From: Silvibacterium acidisoli
Lineage (GTDB): Bacteria > Acidobacteriota > Terriglobia > Terriglobales > Acidobacteriaceae
DNA: 64,000 nucleotides
Direction: 5' to 3'
NCBI GenBank assembly: GCA_022870745.1
Contig: CP085323.1
Span: forward strand, 4,960,001-5,024,000
Below are positions 19,501 through 27,261 of the stretch, piece by piece. Below the pieces are notes generated by a model. That model did not search any database and had not been told where the DNA came from. It saw nothing but the letters and a program-made list of their open reading frames with translations. Every line of letters begins with the position of its first letter. Position 1 is the first letter of the stretch. Both the position numbers and the translations under genes were made by a program.

Positions 19501-19851
19501 GGCCGCGCCAACCGCGTACCCGGTGTGCCGATCTATCCACATCACAAAACCCGGGCGGAGTGGTTCAATACCGCAGCCTTTACCGCACCTCCCGCCTACA
19601 CCTTCGGAACCTCTGGCTACGACATGCTCTGGGGACCGCATTATCAGAACTGGGACATGGATCTTGAAAAAACAATTGCTATCGCCGAACGTTACAGGAT
19701 CCAGCTTCGCGGCGACGTCTTTAACGTCGCCAACCATCCAAACTTCGCTGTGCCCAGCGCATCGATCAGCAACCCACAGTCCGAAGGAAAAATCACGTCC
19801 ACAGTAAACGAGAACCGCACCATAGAATTTGGCGCGAAGTTCAACTTCTAA
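16501..19851 (+). CDS. TonB-dependent outer-membrane receptor, Oar-like (2)
   Basis: A 1116-residue protein from ATG 16501, with AAGGAG 5 bases upstream. A long n-region precedes the signal peptide core ('CLLVAILFLVTNSSFSQG', cleaved near residue 49). Then come the carboxypeptidase-regulatory domain ('GSISGTVTDASGAAISGA'), a plug ('VVDSSSIQTTPLNGHVSILGL') and the barrel, ending in Phe ('TIEFGAKFNF'). Two stop codons stand in tandem (TAA TAA). No degradative gene follows on this strand; the next genes are convergent, so this receptor is a single-gene unit paired only with divergent regulator B. Its substrate cannot be guessed from neighbours. Confidence 0.93.
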   Translation: MKDLSGMSARITRNYERSPGCSMRSSCFRSCLLVAILFLVTNSSFSQGITGSISGTVTDASGAAISGATVTIREVDTNATHVLTTSDIGTYRLPQLPAGAYSVKVEKEGFEVFERNKITLVIDQVAEIDAKLSVGSNQQTVSVSADAPVIQTETSSVGLVVDSSSIQTTPLNGHVSILGLINLVPGVQDVAAQDQVPVRGVTLAFGTNQRNAYGDAGFTYDGVTNEEVELQRGEGEVPPLDAISEFKVITQGAPAEFNQANQTIIVSASGTNALHGEFLEYNRSRGTAAKSWEDLPAAQAPARPPYQRNEYGGNLNGPVYIPHVYNGKDRTFFFASYEGFHLTQSVTLTSTQPTVAERNGDFSCFLPGGSCATSAAGTILLNPVTGQPFPGNIINPGTTPFNSVDVKLQNLLMPLPTTSGTGVNTIELVPHTTNVTRFNLRVDHKISENDQIRGTWLRAFYGPFKDVASEGDGSSLAGGVALDGEHNDIFVAGWTHTFSPTLLLDSQISYLHLPLYRSAQNYQTNFSSIIPGLGAQTLEGAPTISITNITPFSEAGSKNLEQTYQGNTALTKVLPKHTIKTGFSYLYNDSWQNSAESHGSFTFTGRYTGIAYADFLLGYPYQTGTSTPLDFTVRFNSSQYGMYVQDDWKPFRSLTINYGLRYDFQRFHDNPYGTESLFVPSVGKVVVFGDSYPALANPLYIPDTVLSSSVRLPRHMYSYLGQAMKNIAPRFGFAYQIDSKTVVRGAVGQYYNLLPSSYMDTGFSNLPFVTGLTYTNTASPSLTMDAPFAATATVPANPNVDAQHKTVTPYTEQYNLAIERQLPGMVDLRIGYIGQRTIHQNNSGGPGNTMPDLNYAPPGDYTEQSKRPFQPFGTIAEQIAPNFHTTANSLQIGVHKQYKQGLMLNAEYQWIRVLGVENFESPTNIGDSYGNISSITPQTLMLNYAYDFPLGKGKLLFRNAKGAVNSILGGWQLAGFTSFETGQPFSVSYTAPGSQVYGASGRANRVPGVPIYPHHKTRAEWFNTAAFTAPPAYTFGTSGYDMLWGPHYQNWDMDLEKTIAIAERYRIQLRGDVFNVANHPNFAVPSASISNPQSEGKITSTVNENRTIEFGAKFNF

Positions 19852-19855
19852 TAAC

Positions 19856-19897
19856 GAACTCAAGTTCCGGGGATGAACATATCCGGAACTTGAGTTC
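19856..19897. terminator. Two-way hairpin terminator between convergent genes
   Basis: GAACTCAAGTTCCGG (19856-19870) pairs perfectly with CCGGAACTTGAGTTC (19883-19897), a 15-bp stem with a 12-base loop, followed by a T-rich stretch. It begins four bases after the receptor's stop codon and stands between the receptor (+) and the metallo-beta-lactamase-fold gene (-). Confidence 0.82.
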
Positions 19898-19940
19898 CCA
19901 TTCTTTATAGCCTTTAAGTTGTTGAGCGGTTCACTCGTAC

Positions 19941-21281
19941 TTAACTGTTGAGAGACTTTTCCGTCGTGTGATAAGGCCCGAACTGAGCGATGATGCGATC
20001 GCTTTCGTCGCGGTTCGACGTGATTGCGATTTTAAAATCGTCACCCCCTGGAGCAACACGGACAATGACATGTCCGCTTCCACTCTGTATCTCATGGAGC
20101 CTCTTGGTCGCGATGATATTTTCAGGTTTTAGCGCGGTACTGAAGACATCCCGTGGCTGGTCATATAACTGACGGCTCAGCATATTATCGAGCGCAGGAA
20201 TCGTGGGATGTGCGGAGTCCCATGCACTAATGATGAAAGCACGTGGCCGTAAGGCCGCAACCCATTCGGGCCCGCAGGCATTCACGTATCCATGATGGTT
20301 TGCCATGGCGACGTCAACCGGGCCGGATGCACGCGCAACTCTCGCCTCGATGTTGCCCCAGGGCAACCGGCCATAGGCTGTGTCGTGATCCATATCTCCG
20401 CCAGAAAAATAACGGAAACTGCCAAAGGCCAATCGCATGGCAACGGAACACTTGTTCTCGGTCGGATAGTCGGCTTTCTCCAGCCTGTCCAGCGACGGAA
20501 AGGTCTCCTCAGCGTCTTCGCCCCGCCCACTCCACACCCGGCCATTGGCGCAAAGATTCTGCACAATGAAATCCGGATGCGCTCCATGGCCGGAGTGCAG
20601 AAGACGAATCTGGTTAGAGCTACCCGCTGCAAATCTTTCGACGATGCCTCCGTTGCGGAGGAATGACGCGATGAATGCACGGTAGTTTCTCTGATGGGGG
20701 TCGACCAACGGAAGCGGATAGCTGTAGTCGGGATAACCGCGGTCAAGGATCTTCCGTATCGGAATCTCCTCGTGAACATCCATCACTCCAGTCAATTCAT
20801 ACCCGCCAAAACGGGACATGATCTTCCGATGGGACAGCAGATCGACACCGCCCATGTGATCGGGATGAAGATGCGTGAGAATGAAGTAGTCGATTGCAGG
20901 TTTTCGTCCCGCTGGCATGTGACGAGCAATGTAGCGTGCGATCCACTGGCCAGGACGGAGAGATGCGTCAGGAAGAGGTTGAATGCGGTATTTCTCATCG
21001 CTGCCCCAGTCCGAGGCAGCATGAAGAGCGCCAGCATCAATCAGAATCGTCGTTCTATCGGGACACACCAAGAACGCTACATTGCCCCGCCCGGTTGAGA
21101 TGTGGTGTATGTCGAGAGCGCCTGGCGTCCAGGGTTCGAGGCAGCGCGAGGACACTCGCGAAGCCTGCTCCTCCTGCGTAGTCGCTTCAGTGCGTGCGCC
21201 GGCAACAGGGAGAAGCGACAGGCTTCCCAAGGCCAATCCTTTCATGGCAGTACGGCGCGTCCACAAATTTGTCGCAGTCAC
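19941..21281 (-). CDS. Metallo-beta-lactamase-fold hydrolase, Tat-type signal
   Basis: The start is taken as GTG 21281: AGGGGG lies about 8 bases upstream and only 4 bases separate it from the stop of the preceding gene (21286), a sign of translational coupling. The 446-residue protein begins with a twin-arginine-like signal ('WTRRTAMKGLALGSLSLLPV'). The fold signature 'LTHLHPDHMGG' supplies His137, His139, Asp141 and His142; 'GRGNVAFLVCPDRTTILIDAG' precedes it and 'FSGGDMDHD', 'VAMANHHGY' follow, as in ComEC/Rec2-like hydrolases. Such enzymes cleave phosphodiesters or other esters with two metal ions. Its tight link to an alpha-barrel/PHP-like fusion protein suggests a shared extracytoplasmic substrate, which is not known. 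Confidence 0.8.
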   Translation of the reverse strand: MTATNLWTRRTAMKGLALGSLSLLPVAGARTEATTQEEQASRVSSRCLEPWTPGALDIHHISTGRGNVAFLVCPDRTTILIDAGALHAASDWGSDEKYRIQPLPDASLRPGQWIARYIARHMPAGRKPAIDYFILTHLHPDHMGGVDLLSHRKIMSRFGGYELTGVMDVHEEIPIRKILDRGYPDYSYPLPLVDPHQRNYRAFIASFLRNGGIVERFAAGSSNQIRLLHSGHGAHPDFIVQNLCANGRVWSGRGEDAEETFPSLDRLEKADYPTENKCSVAMRLAFGSFRYFSGGDMDHDTAYGRLPWGNIEARVARASGPVDVAMANHHGYVNACGPEWVAALRPRAFIISAWDSAHPTIPALDNMLSRQLYDQPRDVFSTALKPENIIATKRLHEIQSGSGHVIVRVAPGGDDFKIAITSNRDESDRIIAQFGPYHTTEKSLNS

Positions 21282-21285
21282 AGTA

Positions 21286-23406
21286 TCAATCCCCCTGCAA
21301 GGCAAACGGTTTCAGATCTACATGGATGGTTTCAACCTTTCCGGTTGCCATGTCGCGCACCACAGCCGTTGCCTGGCGAGCATTCGCACTCACCCGGCGA
21401 CAGATGAGATACCGATCGGCTTTTGCCTCCACCGCTTCCGGCCTGACTTCCCTGCCATCGACTTCCAACGAGAGCAGGGCCGTTTGCGGCTCAAGAAATG
21501 CCTGATTATTCGGGCTGCTCCCGGTGTCATAGCGCAGGCGGATGCGCAGGCTCACACCATCCTCCGGAGCGCCCGCTTCAAACGGAGCATTCGCCTCCAG
21601 CTTCGTGACTGCGGCCAGTGGCACGGATGGCTTATCGTTCTTCCACCACGCCCACTGCTCTTCGCGCTCTTCAATAAAGCGACGCACTTCAGGCAAAGCG
21701 CCACTCCACTGCGTCTCGCCGTTTCTGGAGCGATCGTGGCGAACCGAGAGCGTCCATTTGTTGTCGAGAGCTTTCAGGAATCCTTCCCAGGAAGCATCTT
21801 CCGCCAGATAAAGCGTGCGGAAGCCGGCGAGTTGTTCGGCCCACCACCAGCTTTCTCCGCCGTGCGCATCCTGCAGACCGATCATGGGCAGACGCCCTTC
21901 CCACTCCATCAGGAATGGCTCGAACTCCAGAAAATCATCCAGTCCGAAGTGAAAGCTGCTGACGGCTGCGTAGGAATGCGTGCGCGCTGCCTCATCGAGC
22001 AGGATGCGAGTCAGTTCTTCGTTTTCGTTGAACTGCCAGATCATGCGTCCACGCTCCGCAAGCACCTTGCGAATGCGTGTGTCACGAAACAACGTCCAGG
22101 GCATTCCTACATTTTTCTGCGGAGGATAAGGCCCAAGATCGACGTCACCGGGCGCGACAAGATCGTCCAGATGGCTGTACATACCGAAACCCGCAACCGA
22201 GGTGTAGGTCCCATACTCTTCGTTCCCTTGCGCAAAACGTATGCGGCTGCCGCGGCGATCCGCGATGGTCTGCGCCTGCTGTATCCAGCCGGGGGAAGAA
22301 TTCTTGGCGGTCCACAAATCTATCTTTAAATGCTCAGCCAGCATGACCGCTTCGGCAGGGCTTCCATTGCCGGGAGCTTCAATTTGTGCGGTAAAGATTT
22401 TTATCGCTGCGGGCAGTGAAGGCCTGGATACGGTGCTCCTCGCGTTGCCTGCAGCTCGATGGCTCGCGCCGAGGATCCGGAGTGCATCCAGTGCGTAGTA
22501 TGTTGCGGTCAGGTTCGCAAACGAAGCGGCGTTGCTCCGATAACCACCTTGCACATCGCGCTGTTCCTCGATCCAACGGATGCAGGCCGCTTTGTTTTTC
22601 GGAGCGCTGCCAGCGCGCGCGAGCAACTTGATGGCGGCCCAGGTGTAGATCATGTTTTCCTGACGTCCCAGCTCCGCCAGGGGCGACCACGTAAAACCTC
22701 CACCCGGCATCTGGCAGTCTTTGATCCATGAAATCCCGGCTTCAGAAAGATGCTTGCGAATACCAAGATCTTCCAGTGCGTCGATGGCCCACACAGTATT
22801 CACGATATGGCCATCTGAGCCATCGGCTGCAGGCGCGTTGTTGTAAGTACCGTTGTTCCTCTGCCGTTCGTTGAAGTAGCTCTCCCACTCTTGCGTCGTG
22901 GAGCCGCCATGTTCTCCAGAGATCTTTCTCAGCCGCACGGCCATGGCCTGATGCTGCAGCGTGGGATAACCGTTCTGCTCGAAATAAGTGTTATATGCCA
23001 GCGGCTTTTGCCATTGCGCGGCCTTGCTCGTATCCATGTCATGCCCGAGCCACAAAAGCACCTGAGCCTGTTCGTAGTCGAGCCGCCACAGTGGCTGCTG
23101 TGAAAGACCATCCGGAACCGGATAGTGAGTACGGGCAAACTCCGCTACGGCTTCAGCATCGGGAACGGACATGCCGAGAAGCCGGTAACAGGCCACCGCA
23201 GCAAAGGTTGGAGTGATATGCCCATCCACGCGTGAGAGCCATCCATAACCGTTATCGGCTTTGCGATGACGCTCGATAACTTTGACGATCTCCGCGGCGC
23301 TCTGGAGACCAGCCGTAGCAGGCAACAGCATAGAAGATGAAGCCAGTGGAAGGGAGGCGATGCCTTGAAGAAAGCTTCGCCTGGAAACACTTGTCTTGTT
23401 AATCAT
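21286..23406 (-). CDS. Fusion protein: prenyltransferase/terpene-cyclase-like alpha-barrel with PHP-like C-terminal domain
   Basis: ATG 23406 is favoured because a twin-arginine signal follows at once ('SVSRRSFLQGIASL'); no strong ribosome site is seen, and a GTG 11 codons earlier cannot be excluded. Of 706 residues, about 35-330 are helical repeats of roughly 50 residues with 'MPGGGFTW', 'VQGGYRSNAASFANLTATYYALDAL', as in the squalene-cyclase/prenyltransferase alpha-toroid fold. About residues 350-580 contain 'SSFHFGLDDFLEF', 'IGLQDAHGGESWWW' and 'SWEGFLKALDNKWTLSVRHD', which resemble the second half of CehA/McbA PHP proteins, but the first HxH metal motif is not evident. A beta domain ends the protein. 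Enzymatic function is unknown. It lies between the TonB receptor and the metallo-beta-lactamase-fold gene. Confidence 0.7.
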   Translation of the reverse strand: MINKTSVSRRSFLQGIASLPLASSSMLLPATAGLQSAAEIVKVIERHRKADNGYGWLSRVDGHITPTFAAVACYRLLGMSVPDAEAVAEFARTHYPVPDGLSQQPLWRLDYEQAQVLLWLGHDMDTSKAAQWQKPLAYNTYFEQNGYPTLQHQAMAVRLRKISGEHGGSTTQEWESYFNERQRNNGTYNNAPAADGSDGHIVNTVWAIDALEDLGIRKHLSEAGISWIKDCQMPGGGFTWSPLAELGRQENMIYTWAAIKLLARAGSAPKNKAACIRWIEEQRDVQGGYRSNAASFANLTATYYALDALRILGASHRAAGNARSTVSRPSLPAAIKIFTAQIEAPGNGSPAEAVMLAEHLKIDLWTAKNSSPGWIQQAQTIADRRGSRIRFAQGNEEYGTYTSVAGFGMYSHLDDLVAPGDVDLGPYPPQKNVGMPWTLFRDTRIRKVLAERGRMIWQFNENEELTRILLDEAARTHSYAAVSSFHFGLDDFLEFEPFLMEWEGRLPMIGLQDAHGGESWWWAEQLAGFRTLYLAEDASWEGFLKALDNKWTLSVRHDRSRNGETQWSGALPEVRRFIEEREEQWAWWKNDKPSVPLAAVTKLEANAPFEAGAPEDGVSLRIRLRYDTGSSPNNQAFLEPQTALLSLEVDGREVRPEAVEAKADRYLICRRVSANARQATAVVRDMATGKVETIHVDLKPFALQGD

Positions 23407-23459
23407 TGTCTGGACCCGTATCAAAGTAAGAGGAGGCACGGCCTGAAAGGCCGATCACC

Positions 23460-23506
23460 AAAAAAATCGCTCCTGCGCCGGCCGCTGTATAGGACAGCCG
23501 GCGCAG
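23460..23506 (-). terminator. Hairpin with T tract after TonB receptor 3
   Basis: CTGCGCCGGC (23473-23482) pairs with GCCGGCGCAG (23497-23506), with an inner CTGT/ACAG pairing. Reading on the minus strand, six bases separate the stem from a run of seven T (23466-23460). It should end or strongly reduce transcription between the receptor and the fusion-protein gene. Confidence 0.8.
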
Positions 23507-23523
23507 AATGACTCAACAGAGAG

Positions 23524-26500
23524 CTAGAAGTTCAGCTTTCCTGTCAGCCGGAGGATGCGTTCATCCGCAGCACTGCCCACGGTAGAAGTGATCTCTCCAA
23601 AGTTGCTGGTTGATACGTTGTTTGCCGGGTTGGAAAAGTTCGGTGTGTTCGTGAGGTTGAATGCCTCTCCGCGCAGTTCGAGATGAATTCTCTGCGTCAC
23701 CGGGAAGGTACGCGAAATTCCAAGATCGAGGTCGGCATCGCCGGGCCCACGCAGCGAGTTGCGGCTGGCGGTTCCGAAATTCGCCGTCGTTACCGGAGCA
23801 AATGCGCTTGTATCGAACCATGTCGCGTACTTGCCGATACCGCCCAGCGTAGCAACATTGGACTTTACCTTATTCGCAACCTGCGTATTGTAGGCCGCGT
23901 TCAGCGAGGTGCCGGAAGCAAGCGGGGTGAAAGGAAGTCCGGTGTACTTCGAGACGACGGCATTGATCTTCCAGCCGCCGGCGATAGCGCTTGCCACGCC
24001 TCCTTGATTCAACAGGAGATGATCCTTTCCGAAAGGCAGCTCGGCTGAAAGCCCGAGGTCGAAGACCTGGTGCCGGTCAAAGTCGCTCACCGCGCGATTG
24101 CGATACTGATACGCACTTGCGTTGAAGAGCGGCACACTATCGTCGTCGGTGGCTTCATCGATGGATTTCGCAAAGGTGTAAGACGCCGTCATCAGCACGC
24201 CGTTTTTGAATGGCCGCTTCAGATTGAACTGCAATCCGTTGTAGTTGGCGGTTCCATAAGGGAGCAGGAGCTGCGTTTCCGCATTCCTTCCGAACTTGGC
24301 GTAGAGCGGCTGCCCGGCCGAGCCGAGACCCGGAGTCTGTCCGGCGTTCGCCTCGAAGTACGTCGTCTGGCGGATCGTCTGCGTGTTCACGTAGCTTGCG
24401 GTCAGGTTGAAATCCGCAGGCAGGGCGCGCTGCAGAGTCAGGTTCATCGACTCGACATATCCGCGTCGGAAGGTTCCCGCAGGCAGAGTCTTCGTATAAG
24501 CGCTGGTAGGCAATACAGCCGTGCCGTTGCTATTGATGACCGGTGCTACGGTGCTGTAGCCGGGAATGCCGGTCGTGAAATTTCCTGCGCTCACGTAGGA
24601 GTTGCTGGCGTTGACGGTCTGCGCAATCGTGACAGGATACGGGTCACGCATGGCGCGGCTGAAAGGGTATGGGTCGGTGCTGATGCCGTATCCGCCGCGC
24701 ACCACCGTCTTGTCGTCCAGACGGTAAGCGAAGCCGAAGCGGGGAGCAAACTGCAGCCTGCCGGCACTGGAGCCTGCGCCGTTGGGCTGGCCATCGATGC
24801 CGCCGAGAATCACCTCGTTGGTGTCGAAGTCATAGCGCTGCATGCCTGCCCCATCGCGGCTCATGATCGGGAAGAACTCCCAGCGCAGCCCATAAGTCAG
24901 TGTCAGGCGGCGTGATGCCTGCCATTGGTCCTGCGCATAGAGGCCGTACTGCCATTCGCGGCCGGTTATAGGATTTTCATACTGATAGCTCTTGCCCAGC
25001 GAATCGGGCAGGCCGAGAAGAAACTGCGCGAAGGCATTCGCCGAGGTGGGTGACGCGCCTCCCTTCACAGCAGTAACACCGCCCGTAAAGGTGAAGCCTC
25101 CGCGAGGTCCGAAACCGCGCTGTGGCTGATACTCGTTCATCCGGTTGTTGAGAAGCTGCGTGCCGAAGCGCAGGGTGTGGTTGCCCAGGGCCCAGGAAAG
25201 ATTGGCGACATAGGTGTAAGTGAAATCGTCTTTCAGCTCCGGCGTGTAGTCGTCCGGATTGCCGAAAGTCTCGAGGCCAGTGACCGCGAAGGACGGCAGG
25301 CCTGCCTGGTTCTTGTCAGTCCCGTAGCTTCCATCGCCATCGCTGTTGGTGCCGGGAATGCCGAGAGTCGGTCCCAGGTTGCTGGCGTAGTCGGATTCGT
25401 ACCAGGTAAGCCCATTGTGTCCTACACCGAAGTTGGCGTCGAAGAGCAGGTTGTTCGATAAAGATCGAGTGTAGCCAATGCCACCTATAAAGACGCGTGT
25501 CTGGCTATTACCGGAGCCAGCGTTCGCTCCGCCGGGACTAAGTCCTGTTCCGCCACCGATTCCCAACGTGCTGGGAGAATACACATCGGCACGAAGGTAG
25601 CTCAGTTTGGCGAACATCGACGACTTCTCATCGATCTGCCAGTTGACCTTCTCGTCGAAGGAGTAGCGATCGAGGCTGTAGGTTCCGGCAACCGAATAGT
25701 TGTTCGAGGTGCCGGGCAGGTTGGCGTGAGGAATCAGTGCGAGGAGTTTCGTTGCTGCCGGAGCGATTCCGCTCTCGATGACATTGCGCCCATCGGCGTT
25801 CTCGCTTGCGAAGGTCGTACGGCCCGAGCCATCGGAGCCACCGGTGTTCGGATTGTAGAGCGCCGCCAGACCGGTGAAGTCGCCTGTGCGCTCGGCGTCC
25901 GTCGGTAGCGAAATCAGTTCAGGATAGAGCTGGCGCTGGGACAACCCTTCGAATCCGCTGAAGAAGAACAGCCGGTTACGAAGAATGGGGCCGCCGAGAT
26001 TCGCGCCGAACTGGTTGAGAATGTTCTTCGGCACCGAGTCGCCGGCCTGCGAAAAATACGTCTTGTTGTAAAAATAATTCTTCGCTGCAAGAGCAGAAGC
26101 GGTGTTCTGCTCCCAGAGCGTGGCATGGAACTGGTTGGTTCCCGACTTGGTGAGAACCGACACAACCGCGCCGCCCGCGAGCCCCTGCTCCGCCGTGAAG
26201 CTGTTGGTTACGATGTCGACCGATTGAATGTCCTCCGTCGGCGGATTGTAGAGGGTGTGGTGAGGCAGGTACACCTGCTGGATCGCCGCTCCGTCCACCG
26301 AGGTGACATTGTCATTGCGCGAAGAGCCGTTGATGTTCGTGGTGAGGGATCGCGAGGGCGTATCCATCACCGAATTCTGGTAGCGGGACGGAGTTGCGCC
26401 CGGAAGCAGGCTCAGCAGGCTCTGATAGTTGTCGAAGCCTCCGATCGGAATATTGGCGAGTTCCTTGCTCGTCAGTTCTCCATGGATCGTACCGCTGTCC

Positions 26501-26895
26501 GTCTGCAGGGCCGTGCTCGCCGCACTTACGCTGACGGTTTCCGCGGCGCTTGCAACCTTGAGGGCTTCATCCGCACGCGCAATCTGGTTCGCCGTGATGT
26601 TGATCCCGGTTACCCTGGCAGTCGAGAAGCCGCTGGCGTCGATCTCAACCGAGTAGATGCCGGGTAAAAGGTCGCGCAGGTCGTATTCTCCCGATCCGTT
26701 TGTCCGCAGGGTGTGCTGTGCCCCTGTCTGAACCTCGGTTGCGGTAACGGTTGCGCCTGTCACCGGCTTGCCCGCCGGGTCGGTCACTGTTCCTACCAGC
26801 GTTCCATACAGAACCTGGGCATCGGCATGCTGGATGGCGCCCAGTAGCGCGCAAGCCAGAAGCGCGGTCCATGTCGCTCGAAATATCTTTCTCAT
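23524..26895 (-). CDS. TonB-dependent outer-membrane receptor, Oar-like (3)
   Basis: A 1123-residue protein from ATG 26895, with GGAGAG 7 bases upstream. The signal peptide ('FRATWTALLACALLGAIQ', ending 'HADAQ') is followed by a carboxypeptidase-regulatory domain ('GTLVGTVTDPAGKPVTGA'), a plug with 'IPIGGFDNYQSLLSLLPG' and 'VDGAAIQQVYLPHHTLYNPP', and a barrel ending 'LRLTGKLNF' with terminal Phe. It is divergent from the propeller-type regulator at 27262. Downstream on the same strand, past a terminator-like hairpin, lie the alpha-barrel/PHP-like fusion and the metallo-beta-lactamase-fold hydrolase, so its substrate may not be an ordinary polysaccharide. Confidence 0.93.
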   Translation of the reverse strand: MRKIFRATWTALLACALLGAIQHADAQVLYGTLVGTVTDPAGKPVTGATVTATEVQTGAQHTLRTNGSGEYDLRDLLPGIYSVEIDASGFSTARVTGINITANQIARADEALKVASAAETVSVSAASTALQTDSGTIHGELTSKELANIPIGGFDNYQSLLSLLPGATPSRYQNSVMDTPSRSLTTNINGSSRNDNVTSVDGAAIQQVYLPHHTLYNPPTEDIQSVDIVTNSFTAEQGLAGGAVVSVLTKSGTNQFHATLWEQNTASALAAKNYFYNKTYFSQAGDSVPKNILNQFGANLGGPILRNRLFFFSGFEGLSQRQLYPELISLPTDAERTGDFTGLAALYNPNTGGSDGSGRTTFASENADGRNVIESGIAPAATKLLALIPHANLPGTSNNYSVAGTYSLDRYSFDEKVNWQIDEKSSMFAKLSYLRADVYSPSTLGIGGGTGLSPGGANAGSGNSQTRVFIGGIGYTRSLSNNLLFDANFGVGHNGLTWYESDYASNLGPTLGIPGTNSDGDGSYGTDKNQAGLPSFAVTGLETFGNPDDYTPELKDDFTYTYVANLSWALGNHTLRFGTQLLNNRMNEYQPQRGFGPRGGFTFTGGVTAVKGGASPTSANAFAQFLLGLPDSLGKSYQYENPITGREWQYGLYAQDQWQASRRLTLTYGLRWEFFPIMSRDGAGMQRYDFDTNEVILGGIDGQPNGAGSSAGRLQFAPRFGFAYRLDDKTVVRGGYGISTDPYPFSRAMRDPYPVTIAQTVNASNSYVSAGNFTTGIPGYSTVAPVINSNGTAVLPTSAYTKTLPAGTFRRGYVESMNLTLQRALPADFNLTASYVNTQTIRQTTYFEANAGQTPGLGSAGQPLYAKFGRNAETQLLLPYGTANYNGLQFNLKRPFKNGVLMTASYTFAKSIDEATDDDSVPLFNASAYQYRNRAVSDFDRHQVFDLGLSAELPFGKDHLLLNQGGVASAIAGGWKINAVVSKYTGLPFTPLASGTSLNAAYNTQVANKVKSNVATLGGIGKYATWFDTSAFAPVTTANFGTASRNSLRGPGDADLDLGISRTFPVTQRIHLELRGEAFNLTNTPNFSNPANNVSTSNFGEITSTVGSAADERILRLTGKLNF

Positions 26896-27261
26896 TGTCA
26901 GCTCTCCAAAAGCGCTGAATCAGACCGGCCAGCCTCTCCGAAGCAATCGGAGAACAGCTCGTCTGTCAGCGGAAGTACAACTCGAATTTCCGATTTCTTT
27001 TGAGCGTCCAAAAGTGGGAATTGGGGGTGGAAAGAGAGCCTCGATGGGGTATGCAAAACATTCCACCTCTGCATAGACCATTCATTCTTAACAACTTGCG
27101 CATCGCAATCAGGTTTAGCTGCCTTCCATGAATTGCTGATGAATCGTTTCTCACCGCGCTTGTGAGCATCCTCCGGCAACCAGACCTTTTCGCTGCACGG
27201 CATTCATCGTTTGTTGTAGAGGCCGGTGATACCATCGCAGTCGGACGGAACGGTTTCAGGA
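26896..27261. promoter_or_regulatory. Divergent promoter region between TonB receptor 3 and the propeller regulator
   Basis: No gene is seen in this 366-base gap. It must hold the promoters of both divergent genes, and its middle (about 27000-27130) is AT-richer than its surroundings. No clear -35/-10 pair or operator repeat can be named with confidence. Confidence 0.45.
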
